Shown: positions 17,292-25,034 of the stretch, in pieces | Numbering within the stretch: the first letter of the stretch is position 1 | How the letters are laid out: every line of letters starts with the position of its first letter | NCBI GenBank assembly: GCA_016790285.1 | Contig: JAEUPJ010000022.1 | Coordinates: 62,001-126,000, forward strand | Direction: 5' to 3' | Source: Roseateles sp. | Lineage (GTDB): Bacteria > Pseudomonadota > Gammaproteobacteria > Burkholderiales > Burkholderiaceae_C | DNA length: 64,000 nucleotides | Program-made: the position numbers and the translations under genes | Notes under the pieces: model-generated | Told to the model about the DNA's origin: nothing | Seen by the model: only the letters and a program-made list of their open reading frames with translations | The model's database searches: none

Positions 17292-18260
17292 CTACAAAGC
17301 CGCCACCGCCTGGCGCAGCCGTTGGGCGTAGGCCTGCCGCAAGGCCTCGGGTGCGAGCACTTGCACCTGCCCGGCGTGGCGCAGCAGGTCCATCAGCAGT
17401 TCGGTGTCGTCCACATAGGGCAGGCGCAGCCGCCAGCGGCCATCGGGCAGGAAGTCGCTGCGCTGCGCCGGGTGCCACTCCTCGCGCGAGACCCAGGCCG
17501 CGGCTTCGGCGCTGAACACCAGCTCCGCCTCGCGCGGCGTGCCACCGGCGAAGATGCCGTAGCCCTGGTCCAGCTCGGCCTCCAGCTCGGCCAGCGGCAC
17601 GGCCTTGGCATCCGCCTCCAGCAGCGTGGCCGCCTCGATGCCGTCCAGCGCGAAGCGGCGGTAGCCGTCGCTCGCATGGCACCAGGCATCCAGGTACCAG
17701 GCGTGGCGGTGGTGCACCAGGCGCTGGGGCGACACCTCGCGCTCGCTGCCGGCCCCGTCGCGCTTCTTGCGGTAGCGGATCGCCAGGCGCTTGCGCTTGA
17801 CCACGGCACTGCCCACGGTCTCGAAGCTGTCGCTGGCCATGCGCCGGCGCGCCGTGCCGATGAGCTTCACGCGCCGGCGTAGTTCGTCGGCCTCGGCGGC
17901 ATCCACGCCCAGCATGCCGGTGATCTTGTCGAACATCGGCTGCAGGTGGCGGCCCACCACGCCCTGCTCGTCCAGCCCGGCGAGCATCTGCTGCATGGTC
18001 AGCAGCGCGTGCAGCTCGGCCTCGTTGAACCACACGCCCGGCAGCTCGTGCTTGCCGCCGCGCCACTGCTGGCCGAAGCGGTAGCCGTTCTCGCCGGCGT
18101 CGTACTCGATGGGGGCGTCCAGCCGCTCGCGCAGGTAGGCCAGGTCGCGCTTGAGCGTGGCGGGCGACACCTCCAGCGCCTCCAGCAGCGTCGCGAACGA
18201 CACGCAACCCCGGGAGCGGATCAGGTGCTCGATCTTGTAGAAGCGCTCAGTGCGGTCCAT
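17292..18260 (-). CDS. WYL-domain transcriptional regulator (DeoR/YafY type)
   Basis: The product has 322 residues. The N-terminal helix-turn-helix (about 1-65: MDRTERFYKIEHLIRSRG, then ATLLEALEVSPATLKRDLAY) is followed by a WYL domain with the signature HHRHAWYLDAWCHASDGYRR near residues 185-205 and a C-terminal WCX-like extension. WYL regulators often control DNA-damage, defence or phage-related genes and sense nucleotides or nucleic acid. The divergent neighbour is the HNH-like protein at 18374, a plausible target (inference). The start chosen is ATG 18260; upstream in-frame codons give an unlikely extension. Confidence 0.9.
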   Translation of the reverse strand: MDRTERFYKIEHLIRSRGCVSFATLLEALEVSPATLKRDLAYLRERLDAPIEYDAGENGYRFGQQWRGGKHELPGVWFNEAELHALLTMQQMLAGLDEQGVVGRHLQPMFDKITGMLGVDAAEADELRRRVKLIGTARRRMASDSFETVGSAVVKRKRLAIRYRKKRDGAGSEREVSPQRLVHHRHAWYLDAWCHASDGYRRFALDGIEAATLLEADAKAVPLAELEAELDQGYGIFAGGTPREAELVFSAEAAAWVSREEWHPAQRSDFLPDGRWRLRLPYVDDTELLMDLLRHAGQVQVLAPEALRQAYAQRLRQAVAAL

Positions 18261-18373
18261 GCTGAATAAATCCACAGTGTTTTCGGGGTGGATCATCTCA
18301 TGAGCGACCTGGCTCACAGACTGCTTGCAAGGCCCGCGACTTTCTCGGCGTGCCTCTCACTCAGGAGCCCGAC

Positions 18374-19420
18374 ATGCAAGCCGTCTTCAACGCCACCCAA
18401 GCCGCCACCCGCCCCGCCCTCGTCCAGTTCGACCTGGACATGGACGCCGCCCCGGCGCCCATCAGCGCCCACGAGCGAACCGGCCTGGCCCTGGGCCGCG
18501 ACTACGCGCTGCACGGCATCACGCCACCCATCGCCCACCTCTACCCCCAGTCGCCCCTGCAGCGCGGCTGGCTGGCGGCCCGCGGCCGCCCGGTGCGCAC
18601 GCCGGCCAGCCCGCAGGTCGAGCTCTGGCTGGCGCTGCGCACCCACGCCTGGGCCCGCGGCCGCAGCTTCGAGGACATCCAGCTCACGCCGCACCACCTC
18701 GCCCAACTCGACACCACCCACTGCCCCATCACCCGCGAACTGCTGGGTGACGACAACCGCAGCATCGACCGCGTGCGCGACGACGCCGGCTATGCCGCGG
18801 GCAACCTCGCCGTCATGAGCCACCGCGCCAACCAGGCCAAGGGCAGCCGCGGCCACCAGGCGCTGGTGGACATGGCCGCCAGCTGCGCCGCCGGCCCCAT
18901 CACGCGCATTGGAGGCCTGACCGAAGCCGACTGGCAACGCGCAGCCGTCCTCACGAGCTTTGTCACGCCGCTGAGCCACGAGCAGGCCGCGCAGATTCCG
19001 CTGCGCGTGCTGCCGCCCAACCGGCTGCGCCTGTTCAACCCCATCCAGGCCCTGCAGGCCTTCGTGACGCGCCAGCTCGCCACGCCCGGCTGGAGCGCCC
19101 GGCTGAGCCGCCTGGAGGCCCTGCTGCCCACCGACGCCCTGCGGACCGACTTCAACCGCTTCCTGCTGGCCCTCGCCCCGCGCGTGCTGGCCGCCGCCGA
19201 ACTGCAGGAGCCGCATGAAATCCGCTGGGCGCTGGAAGACGCCTGGGCCCTGCCGCTGGTGCAAAAGCGCTGGGCGCGTTTCGCGCTGCAGCTGGCGCCC
19301 GAGCAGGCCGAAGCCCTGGTGGAGCGCGCCGCGGCCAAGAAGCTCAGCCCCGTGCATGTGCAACGCCACGACGACGGCACGGACGGCTGGGCGCTGGCCA
19401 CCGGCGGCTACGCGGCCTGA
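18374..19420 (+). CDS. Unknown protein with an HNH-nuclease-like core
   Basis: The product has 348 residues with no signal peptide. Residues 117-157 contain C117-P-I-T, then S130-I-D-R133, GY (139-140), GN (143-144) and SHRAN (149-153) with K156. The order C-P..SxDR..GY..GN..S.RAN..K matches the core of phage-type HNH endonucleases, although the first catalytic His is replaced by the SxDR form seen in one branch. The rest (about 160-348) is helical and unassigned. The start ATG 18374 has AGGAG at 18363-18367. It is divergent from the WYL regulator, with 113 bases between the starts. Function unknown; a nuclease or nucleic-acid-binding role is inferred. Confidence 0.6.
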   Translation: MQAVFNATQAATRPALVQFDLDMDAAPAPISAHERTGLALGRDYALHGITPPIAHLYPQSPLQRGWLAARGRPVRTPASPQVELWLALRTHAWARGRSFEDIQLTPHHLAQLDTTHCPITRELLGDDNRSIDRVRDDAGYAAGNLAVMSHRANQAKGSRGHQALVDMAASCAAGPITRIGGLTEADWQRAAVLTSFVTPLSHEQAAQIPLRVLPPNRLRLFNPIQALQAFVTRQLATPGWSARLSRLEALLPTDALRTDFNRFLLALAPRVLAAAELQEPHEIRWALEDAWALPLVQKRWARFALQLAPEQAEALVERAAAKKLSPVHVQRHDDGTDGWALATGGYAA

Positions 19421-19436
19421 CCCGCATTCGCGGGGG
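19421..19436 (+). promoter_or_regulatory. G-rich motif upstream of PEP-CTERM gene 2
   Basis: CCCGCATTCGCGGGGG begins right after the preceding stop codon and ends 66 bases before the start at 19503. It is the second copy of the motif shared with 12226-12240 and 24285-24300. It can also form a small CCCGC/GCGGG hairpin. Confidence 0.35.
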
Positions 19437-19502
19437 ATGTCATGGCGTGGTCACAGCCCGTCGCCAGAGTCGCGGCCGATCCCGTCAACCCTGGTAAAGA
19501 CC

Positions 19503-20255
19503 ATGACCAAGACCCTGCTGTCCCTCGCCCTGGCCGCTGCGCTGCCGGCCCACGCCGCCCTCACGTCGGCGGGCGACCTCACCTTCACGTCCTTCAACGC
19601 CGATGAAGACGGCTTCGCCATGGTGGCCCTGGCCGACATCGCGCCCAACACCAAGGTCTACTTCACCGACAACGAGTGGAGCGGCACCGCCTTCAACGGT
19701 GGCGAGAGCTACTCCTCGTGGCTGTCGGGCGCCGGCACCATCGCGGCCGGCACCGTGATCCGCTTCAGCAAGGTCGACAGCGCCACGCTGCTGGCCGCGT
19801 CGGTCGGCAGCTTCGCCCGCGAGACCGTCTCGGGCAGCACCAACTGGGGCATCAGCACCTCCGAAGACACGATCTACGCCTACCTCGGCACCAGCGCCAC
19901 GGCCCCGACGCTCTTCCTGAGCGCCGTCACCACGGGCACCTTCGGCACGGCCACCGCCGGCTCCCTGGCCAACACCGGCCTGAGCACCGGCAACGGCGCC
20001 ATCAAGCTGAGCACGGGCTCCGACTACGCCGAGTACAACGGCGTGCGCGCCGGCCAGGCCAGCTTTGCCGACTACAAGCCCCTCGTCAGCAACGTGGCCA
20101 ACTGGAATGACCTCGGCACCAGCGCCGACGGCACCAACCTCGCGCCCAACACCACGGCGTTTGCCGTGACGGCCGTGCCCGAGCCGCAAACCTACGCGCT
20201 GATGCTCAGCGGCCTGATGGCCGTGGGCTTCATGGCCCGCCGCCGCCGCGGCTGA
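19503..20255 (+). CDS. PEP-CTERM sorting domain protein 2
   Basis: The product has 250 residues with a signal peptide (TKTLLSLALAAALPAHA). It ends in AVPEPQTYALMLSGLMAVG then FMARRRRG: the exosortase tag. The body begins LTFTSFNADEDGFAMVALAD and has YFTDNEWSGTAFNGGES, a module also seen at the N-terminus of large secreted nuclease or calcium-binding proteins (lamin-tail-like, by resemblance). It is a likely surface or matrix protein. A terminator follows at 20301-20325. Confidence 0.87.
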   Translation: MTKTLLSLALAAALPAHAALTSAGDLTFTSFNADEDGFAMVALADIAPNTKVYFTDNEWSGTAFNGGESYSSWLSGAGTIAAGTVIRFSKVDSATLLAASVGSFARETVSGSTNWGISTSEDTIYAYLGTSATAPTLFLSAVTTGTFGTATAGSLANTGLSTGNGAIKLSTGSDYAEYNGVRAGQASFADYKPLVSNVANWNDLGTSADGTNLAPNTTAFAVTAVPEPQTYALMLSGLMAVGFMARRRRG

Positions 20256-20260
20256 GGCGC

Positions 20261-20277
20261 GCCGGTTCGAATCCGGC
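20261..20277 (+). other. tRNA T-arm-like sequence downstream of PEP-CTERM gene 2
   Basis: GCCGGTTCGAATCCGGC has a 5-bp stem and a 7-base loop (TTCGAAT), as in a tRNA T-arm. No tRNA body or acceptor stem precedes it, because the preceding bases are the end of the coding gene. It may be a relic of an integration event or a chance 3' UTR hairpin; a shortened relative sits at 12101-12115. Confidence 0.3.
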
Positions 20278-20300
20278 AAAAGCAAGCAAGAGCAAAAGCG

Positions 20301-20325
20301 AAAGCGCCCCTCGGGGCGCTTTTTT
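20301..20325 (+). terminator. Rho-independent terminator between PEP-CTERM gene 2 and the GNAT gene
   Basis: AAGCGCCCC and GGGGCGCTT pair around TC, preceded by A-rich sequence and followed by TTTT. The A/T-flanked stem can work in both directions, serving the convergent genes ending at 20255 and 20343. Confidence 0.85.
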
Positions 20326-20342
20326 CATGGGCCGGTGCGGCC

Positions 20343-20861
20343 TCAGACGAGCGAGCGGTGCAGGCGGATCTCTTCGATGCGGGCGCCGCCGACCTCGGTC
20401 GTGCGGGCGCTGCCGAGTTCACGCTTGAAGCCGGCCAGCTCGAAGAAACGCAGGGCACGCTCGTTGCGCAGGTAGCACCACAGCGTGGCCTTGGTGCAGC
20501 CTTCTTCCTGGAGGCCATCGCGCGTGGCGTCCCACAGGGCCAGGCCCACGCCCTTGTCCCAGTGCACGGGGTCGGCGAACAGCGCCCAGACCTCGCCGGT
20601 CGTGGCGGGCGTGCCCTTGTCGCGCGAGCGGTCGAAGCCGGCGAAGCCCATGATCTTGTTGTCGAGGTGGGCGACGATGACCTGCGGCTCGCACAGGTCG
20701 ATGGCCTCGCGCCAGAAGGCCTGGCGCTTCTGCACCGACATCGCATCCAGCGCGCTGGCGGGCAGCAGGGCCTTGTAGGCATCCTGGCTGGCAGCGACGT
20801 GGATCTCGGCGATGGCCTTGGCATCGCGCAGGGTGGCGGGGCGAACCTGGATCACGGACAT
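20343..20861 (-). CDS. GNAT family N-acetyltransferase
   Basis: The product has 172 residues from ATG 20861 (MSVIQVRPATLRDAKAIAEI). It shows the GNAT core: the beta4 part GEVWALFADPVHWDKGVGLA with a degenerate acetyl-CoA P-loop (WDKGVGLALWD), then LWCYLRNERALRFFELAGF, which is the usual motif B. It transfers an acetyl group from acetyl-CoA to an unknown small amine or protein N-terminus. It is transcribed towards the shared terminator at 20301-20325. Confidence 0.88.
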   Translation of the reverse strand: MSVIQVRPATLRDAKAIAEIHVAASQDAYKALLPASALDAMSVQKRQAFWREAIDLCEPQVIVAHLDNKIMGFAGFDRSRDKGTPATTGEVWALFADPVHWDKGVGLALWDATRDGLQEEGCTKATLWCYLRNERALRFFELAGFKRELGSARTTEVGGARIEEIRLHRSLV

Positions 20862-20961
20862 GGAACTCTTGAGCAATGGCGCAACAACGAAAGCGCGCGA
20901 TTGTCCTTGCCCATTGCGCCGCGGCCGGGTCTTGACAGAAATTTTTCTGCCCCAACTGCGA

Positions 20962-21609
20962 TCAGCAAGTGAGCGCGCTTCGGGCCTTCACGTGCTCGAC
21001 CAGGCCGCGGCGCAGCCAGCGCAGCGGCGTGCGCTGCAACTCGGCCAGCAGCGCATGGTCCACGGCCGTCTCGCCCAGGTCCATCGCGAAGCGTCGTGCC
21101 ACTTCGTGCTGCACCTTCAGCAGCAGCTCGGCGGTCACGCGCGCATCGGCCATCGCCCGGTGGGCGCGGCCCGAGAAGCGCAGGCCGTGGAACTGCGTCA
21201 TGGCGCCCAGGCCGTGGCTCTTCGCCTCGGGCCACAGCCGCCGCGACAGCAGCACCGTGCAGGCAAACGCATGCGCTGGGTCGGGGTCCAGCCCGGCGCG
21301 GGCCATTTCGGCCTGCCAGAAGCCCCGGTCGAACGCTGCGTTATGGGCAACCAGCGGGCAGCCGGCGGTGAAGCGGGCGAGCTCACGCATGACCTGGGCC
21401 GAGTCGGGCGCGTCGGCCAGCATCGCGTTGGTGATGCCGGTCAGCGCCTGGATCTGCGGCGGCACCCAGGCGCCGCTGTTCATGAGGCTGCTGAAGGCGT
21501 CCACCACCTCACCGCCACGCACCAGTACGGCGGCGATCTCGGTGGCGCGCCCGCCGCTGGTCGGCCCGAGGCCCGTGGTCTCGAAGTCCACGACGGCGAT
21601 GGTTTCCAT
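20962..21609 (-). CDS. DEDDh 3'-5' exonuclease (DNA polymerase III epsilon-like)
   Basis: The product has 215 residues. The DnaQ-like exonuclease motifs are complete: VVDFETTGLGP (Exo I, D and E), VAHNAAFDRGFW (Exo II, D) and HRAMADARVTAELL (Exo III, H and D). It lacks the polymerase-binding tail of true epsilon, so it is a stand-alone exonuclease that could act on DNA or RNA ends. The MazG-like pyrophosphatase gene ends 2 bases before its start, so the two are co-transcribed. Together they suggest a nucleotide-pool and DNA-quality function. Confidence 0.9.
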   Translation of the reverse strand: METIAVVDFETTGLGPTSGGRATEIAAVLVRGGEVVDAFSSLMNSGAWVPPQIQALTGITNAMLADAPDSAQVMRELARFTAGCPLVAHNAAFDRGFWQAEMARAGLDPDPAHAFACTVLLSRRLWPEAKSHGLGAMTQFHGLRFSGRAHRAMADARVTAELLLKVQHEVARRFAMDLGETAVDHALLAELQRTPLRWLRRGLVEHVKARSALTC

Positions 21610-21611
21610 GG

Positions 21612-21926
21612 TCAAGACCTCAGCGGTGGGTGCTTGACGGCGTTCATCGCGAGCTTGCGCTCGACGGCGGCTTCCAGGTCCACGCCGCTGTGGTCGGCGA
21701 TCTGGAGCAGGTAGAGCAGCACGTCCGACAGCTCCTCGCCGAGATGCTGGCGCTGGTCGTCGCTGAGCTGCTGTGACTGCTCGGGCGTGAGCCACTGGAA
21801 GATTTCCAGCAACTCGGCCGCCTCGACCGTCATGGCCATGGCGAGGTTCTTGGGGGTCTGGTAGGGCTGCCAGTCGCGGTCGGCGGCGAACTGGCGCAGG
21901 CGGCGCTGCAGCGCGGAGATATCCAT
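21612..21926 (-). CDS. MazG-like nucleotide pyrophosphohydrolase (dCTPase type)
   Basis: The product has 104 residues. The all-alpha NTP-PPase core is clear: QTPKNLAMAMTVEAAELLEI (E..E metal ligands), FQWLTPEQ and EELSDVLLYLLQIADHSGVD (E..D ligands). This is the pattern of the RS21-C6/dCTPP1-like group, which hydrolyses dCTP and modified nucleotides to the monophosphate and so cleans the nucleotide pool. It is the first gene of a pair with the exonuclease. Confidence 0.9.
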   Translation of the reverse strand: MDISALQRRLRQFAADRDWQPYQTPKNLAMAMTVEAAELLEIFQWLTPEQSQQLSDDQRQHLGEELSDVLLYLLQIADHSGVDLEAAVERKLAMNAVKHPPLRS

Positions 21927-22199
21927 GCGGAAAGTGTCCAACGTATTCCAAACGGTATTCAAGATTTCAAAGTGGTGGTCGTAGTAGAGGGCCGCCTGCG
22001 CTGTGGACAAGCGCAAAAAGACGAGCCCGCTCAAACACTTGCGGGTCTCACAAGGCTGTGCGCCAGACCCGGGACGGGGGCGTCCGCGTTTGGGCACAAC
22101 TTGGGCGGAAGGCGTTTTGCTGTGGATATCTCGGCAGTTGTCCCAGCGCCATCCACAGGGTTGCCCTCGGGTGCGCCATCTCGGTGCACGGCAGGGGTT

Positions 22200-22217
22200 C
22201 TAGAGGCCGTCCTCTAG
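22200..22217. repeat. Inverted repeat upstream of the esterase gene
   Basis: CTAGAGG-CCGT-CCTCTAG, 7-bp arms with a 4-base loop. It could be an operator or a hairpin in the leader. Confidence 0.45.
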
Positions 22218-22256
22218 CTTTCAGCGTTGTTTCTTTACGTTGAATCAGGGGAAAAA

Positions 22257-22270
22257 CGAACGACCGTTCG
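22257..22270. promoter_or_regulatory. TetR-type operator-like palindrome upstream of the esterase-OmpW operon
   Basis: CGAACGACCGTTCG is a perfect 6-2-6 inverted repeat 72 bases before the esterase start, flanked by A-runs. The form resembles operators of TetR-family regulators of lipid metabolism; the actual regulator is not in the window. Confidence 0.45.
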
Positions 22271-22342
22271 AAAAACCAAGGGCTAGAGTTGCCCTCCCTG
22301 AAATTCGAGCGACCGTGCAGTGGTGTCGCCTAGGAGACAACG

Positions 22343-23512
22343 ATGAAACCCTTCCTCACCCGGATCGCTGCCGCATCGGTGGCGCTGTTGGGCAGCCTGC
22401 TGGTGGCCGGTTGCGGTGGTGGCGCCACGGCCGACACGACGCCGGCCGTCAAGATCTCGTCCGTCAAGGTGTTCGGCGACTCCATCCAGGACAGCGGCAC
22501 CTTCGGCTACAAGTTCACCGTCCAGAGCAGCGACAACCTCATCTACGCCGAACGCATTGCCGCCAACTACGGCCAGACGCTGTGCAATTTCTTCGTGTTC
22601 ACCGGCACCACCTTCGCGGCCAACACCGCCAAGACGGGCTGCACGAACTTCTCCATCGGCGGTGGCCGCATCACCTACACCGGCGCTGGCGCCAGTGCCG
22701 CCAACCCGCTGAACATCGGCGTGCAGATGGGCACCTACGCGCAGCTTGGCGGCTACACCGCCAGCGACCTGGTCATCATCGACGGCGGTGGCAATGACGC
22801 CGCTGACCTGGTCGGCGCCTACCTGACCATCCCGCGCGACAGCGCCCAGGCCTATTCCGCCCTGCTCGGCACGTTGCTGACGCCCGCCCAGATTGGCGCG
22901 GCACTGCAAGGCGGCGCGGCCACCACCGGCCAGATCGGCGCCACCTACATGACGGCCCTGGCCGACAAGTTCGCCGCCCAGATCAAGGCCAGCGTGCTGG
23001 ACAAGGGTGCCACCCGCGTCGTCGTCATGAACATGCCCGACGTGACCTACACGCCGCGCTTCCAGATGGTGCTGGACGGCATTGCGGCCGCCAGCGGTGG
23101 CGGTACGGCCGGCGCCACGGCCCGCGCTCAGTCGCAGGCCCTGTTCCAGGGCTGGATGACGGCCTTCAACACCCAGCTCGCGTCCAAGTTCGCCGGCAAC
23201 GACAACGTCATCGTCATCGACTTCTACAAGGCCTTCCAGGACCAGGTCGCCACGCCCGCCCAGTTCGGCCTGAGCAACGTCAAGACGCCGGCCTGCCCGG
23301 TCAAGGGCCTGGGCAGCGACGGCCTGCCGACCTACGACTTCCCGACTTGCACGGCCACGGCCCTGTCGGCCGCGCCGCCCGCCGGCGCCACCGGTGGTGC
23401 CGACTGGTGGAAGAGCTATGCCTTCTCCGACAGCTTCCACCCCACGCCCTACGGCCACCAGCTGACGCAGCAGCTGATCGCCAAGTCCCTGGCCAACAAG
23501 GGTTGGCTGTAA
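22343..23512 (+). CDS. GDSL/SGNH hydrolase lipoprotein (esterase/lipase)
   Basis: The product has 389 residues. A lipoprotein signal ends in the lipobox LLVAGC, so the mature protein is lipid-anchored. The SGNH blocks are all visible: VFGDSIQDSGTFGYK (nucleophile Ser, near residue 46), IIDGGGNDAAD (Gly/Asn oxyanion residues) and FSDSFHPTPYGHQ (catalytic Asp-x-x-His). It should hydrolyse ester substrates at the cell surface or in the periplasm. The start ATG 22343 has AGGAGAC. It is followed 30 bases later by an OmpW-type porin gene in the same operon, which suggests hydrolysis plus uptake of a hydrophobic product (inference). Confidence 0.9.
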   Translation: MKPFLTRIAAASVALLGSLLVAGCGGGATADTTPAVKISSVKVFGDSIQDSGTFGYKFTVQSSDNLIYAERIAANYGQTLCNFFVFTGTTFAANTAKTGCTNFSIGGGRITYTGAGASAANPLNIGVQMGTYAQLGGYTASDLVIIDGGGNDAADLVGAYLTIPRDSAQAYSALLGTLLTPAQIGAALQGGAATTGQIGATYMTALADKFAAQIKASVLDKGATRVVVMNMPDVTYTPRFQMVLDGIAAASGGGTAGATARAQSQALFQGWMTAFNTQLASKFAGNDNVIVIDFYKAFQDQVATPAQFGLSNVKTPACPVKGLGSDGLPTYDFPTCTATALSAAPPAGATGGADWWKSYAFSDSFHPTPYGHQLTQQLIAKSLANKGWL

Positions 23513-23542
23513 GCCGCGGCCCGCATCTCTCGGAGACAACCC

Positions 23543-24220
23543 ATGAAAACCAAGTTCCTCCTCGGTGCCGTCGCCACTGCAGCCGCCCTCCTGGCCACCG
23601 GCAGCGCCTTCGCGCAAGCGGCCGGCAGCATCGTCGTCTACGGCGGCGCGGCCCAGATCAACCCGCAGGTCGAGAGCGGTGACCTGACCGCCCCGAGCCT
23701 GGCCGGCACCAAGGTCGACGTGAAGAAGGCGACCTCCTTCGTCGGCGGCATCACCTACTACTGGACCGACAACATCAGCATCGACCTGCCGATCGCGGCA
23801 CCGTTCAAGCACGATGTCATCGGCGCGGGCGCCATCGACGGCGTGGGCAAGCTGGGCACGGTCAAGTCGCTGCCCGTCACGCTGCTGGCCCAGTACCGCT
23901 TCGGCGATGCCAACAGCACCTTCCGGCCCTTCGTCGGCGCGGGCGTGACCTACGGCTACTTCTTCAAGCCCAAGGCCACGGCCGTGTTGTCCGGCATCAC
24001 CGGCGGCACGCCCAGCAACCCCACGACGCTGTCGATGAAGAGCCGTTTCGGCACGACGCTGGAAGTGGGCGCGGCCTACAACGTGACCAAGGACTGGTCC
24101 GCGAGCCTGTCGTTCACCAAGACCTTCATCAAGACGACCGGCAGCCTGTCCACCGGCCAGACCATCGAGACCACGCTGGACCCGGTGTCCATCAAGTTCG
24201 GCGTCGGCTACCGCTTCTGA
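23543..24220 (+). CDS. OmpW family outer membrane protein
   Basis: The product has 225 residues with a signal peptide (MKTKFLLGAVATAAALLATG to SAFAQA). It has an 8-stranded barrel pattern with typical OmpW features: SFVGGITYYWTDNISIDLPI, FRPFVGAGVTYGYFF and a terminal KFGVGYRF. OmpW/AlkL barrels admit small hydrophobic molecules through a lateral opening. The start ATG 23543 has CGGAGAC. It is co-transcribed with the GDSL lipoprotein, with a terminator at 24242-24263. Confidence 0.92.
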   Translation: MKTKFLLGAVATAAALLATGSAFAQAAGSIVVYGGAAQINPQVESGDLTAPSLAGTKVDVKKATSFVGGITYYWTDNISIDLPIAAPFKHDVIGAGAIDGVGKLGTVKSLPVTLLAQYRFGDANSTFRPFVGAGVTYGYFFKPKATAVLSGITGGTPSNPTTLSMKSRFGTTLEVGAAYNVTKDWSASLSFTKTFIKTTGSLSTGQTIETTLDPVSIKFGVGYRF

Positions 24221-24241
24221 GCGAGCTTGCCGCCATCGACC

Positions 24242-24263
24242 GGGGCCTGCGGGCCCCTTTTTC
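24242..24263 (+). terminator. Rho-independent terminator after ompW-like gene
   Basis: GGGGCC-TGCG-GGCCCC followed by TTTTTCTT, 22 bases after the OmpW-like stop. It ends the esterase-OmpW operon. Confidence 0.85.
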
Positions 24264-24284
24264 TTGGCTCGGCGGCACAAAACC

Positions 24285-24300
24285 CCCTCATCCGCGGGGG
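24285..24300 (+). promoter_or_regulatory. G-rich motif upstream of PEP-CTERM gene 3
   Basis: CCCTCATCCGCGGGGG ends 61 bases before the start at 24362. It is the third copy of the motif seen before the other PEP-CTERM genes (12226-12240 and 19421-19436). Confidence 0.35.
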
Positions 24301-24361
24301 TGGAGCGCACCGGGGCAGGCCTGAAGATCACTCTTCTGCCGTTGCTGTGAGGAAGTTCACG

Positions 24362-24937
24362 ATGTCCGCCCTGTCCAAGTCCGTTCTCGCTGCTGGCCTG
24401 CTGGGCCTGGCCGTGGCCGCCCAGGCCACGCCGACCGTGACCGTCGTGGCCAACACCGCCGGCGTGACCAATGCGCTGGCCGCCGCCGACGCCTTCGTGC
24501 CGGCCAACAGCACGCCGTGGCAGACGACCTCGGCCTGGTGGACCGGCAACGCCGAGACCATCACCTTCCAGCTCGACCAGGCCTACTTCCTGTCCTCGGC
24601 CGTCATCACGGCCGACTGGAACGACGTCTACCGCTTCTCGGCCTCGACCGACGGTGTCAACTTCACGCAGCTCTTCACCGTCACCGGCTTGGCCGATCAG
24701 CCGGTCAATGCCAACGTGACCTTCGGCCAGGTCACCATGCCGGTGAGCTTTGCGCCCACGGCCCTGGCCTACAGCTACATCCGTGTGCAGGCCATCGCGG
24801 GTGACGGCAGCAATGCCATCGGCGAGGTGAGCTTCAGCGGCGTGGCCGCCCCGGTGCCCGAACCCGGCACGCTGGCCTTCATGGCCGCGGGTGTCGGCAT
24901 CCTCGGCTTCGTCGCCCGCCGCCGCCGCCGCGGCTGA
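24362..24937 (+). CDS. PEP-CTERM sorting domain protein 3
   Basis: The product has 191 residues with a signal peptide (SKSVLAAGLLGLAVAAQA). The tag APVPEPGTLAFMAAGVGILG followed by FVARRRRRG is a typical exosortase signal. The body (ETITFQLDQAYFLSSAVITA, then DVYRFSASTDGVNFTQLF) resembles a discoidin-like beta-sandwich that binds surfaces or glycans. It is a likely extracellular matrix or surface protein. Confidence 0.88.
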   Translation: MSALSKSVLAAGLLGLAVAAQATPTVTVVANTAGVTNALAAADAFVPANSTPWQTTSAWWTGNAETITFQLDQAYFLSSAVITADWNDVYRFSASTDGVNFTQLFTVTGLADQPVNANVTFGQVTMPVSFAPTALAYSYIRVQAIAGDGSNAIGEVSFSGVAAPVPEPGTLAFMAAGVGILGFVARRRRRG

Positions 24938-25034
24938 TGCGCAGGCGCTGACGGCTGGAAACAGCCGGCCGTCCCGGCCGTCCCGCCTGACCCGCCACTG
25001 TCAGGTTCCGCCGCTGCGGGGCGACTCACCGCCC

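Larger units (their letters stand above)
21927..22342. other. 416-bp intergenic region without a gene; DnaA-box-like sites and two palindromes
   Basis: No convincing coding sequence is present. Three DnaA-box-like nonamers occur: TTGTCCACA (minus strand, 22002-22010), ATATCCACA (minus strand, 22121-22129) and CCATCCACA (plus strand, 22149-22157); the first two each differ from TTATCCACA at one position, the third at two. Palindromes at 22200-22217 and 22257-22270 precede the esterase gene. The region is divergent and should contain promoters for both sides. Confidence 0.5.

Noticed and set aside
20245-20325. Complete tRNA gene around the T-arm-like element
   Set aside because: No D-arm, anticodon arm or matching acceptor stem can be built; the upstream bases encode the PEP-CTERM tail.
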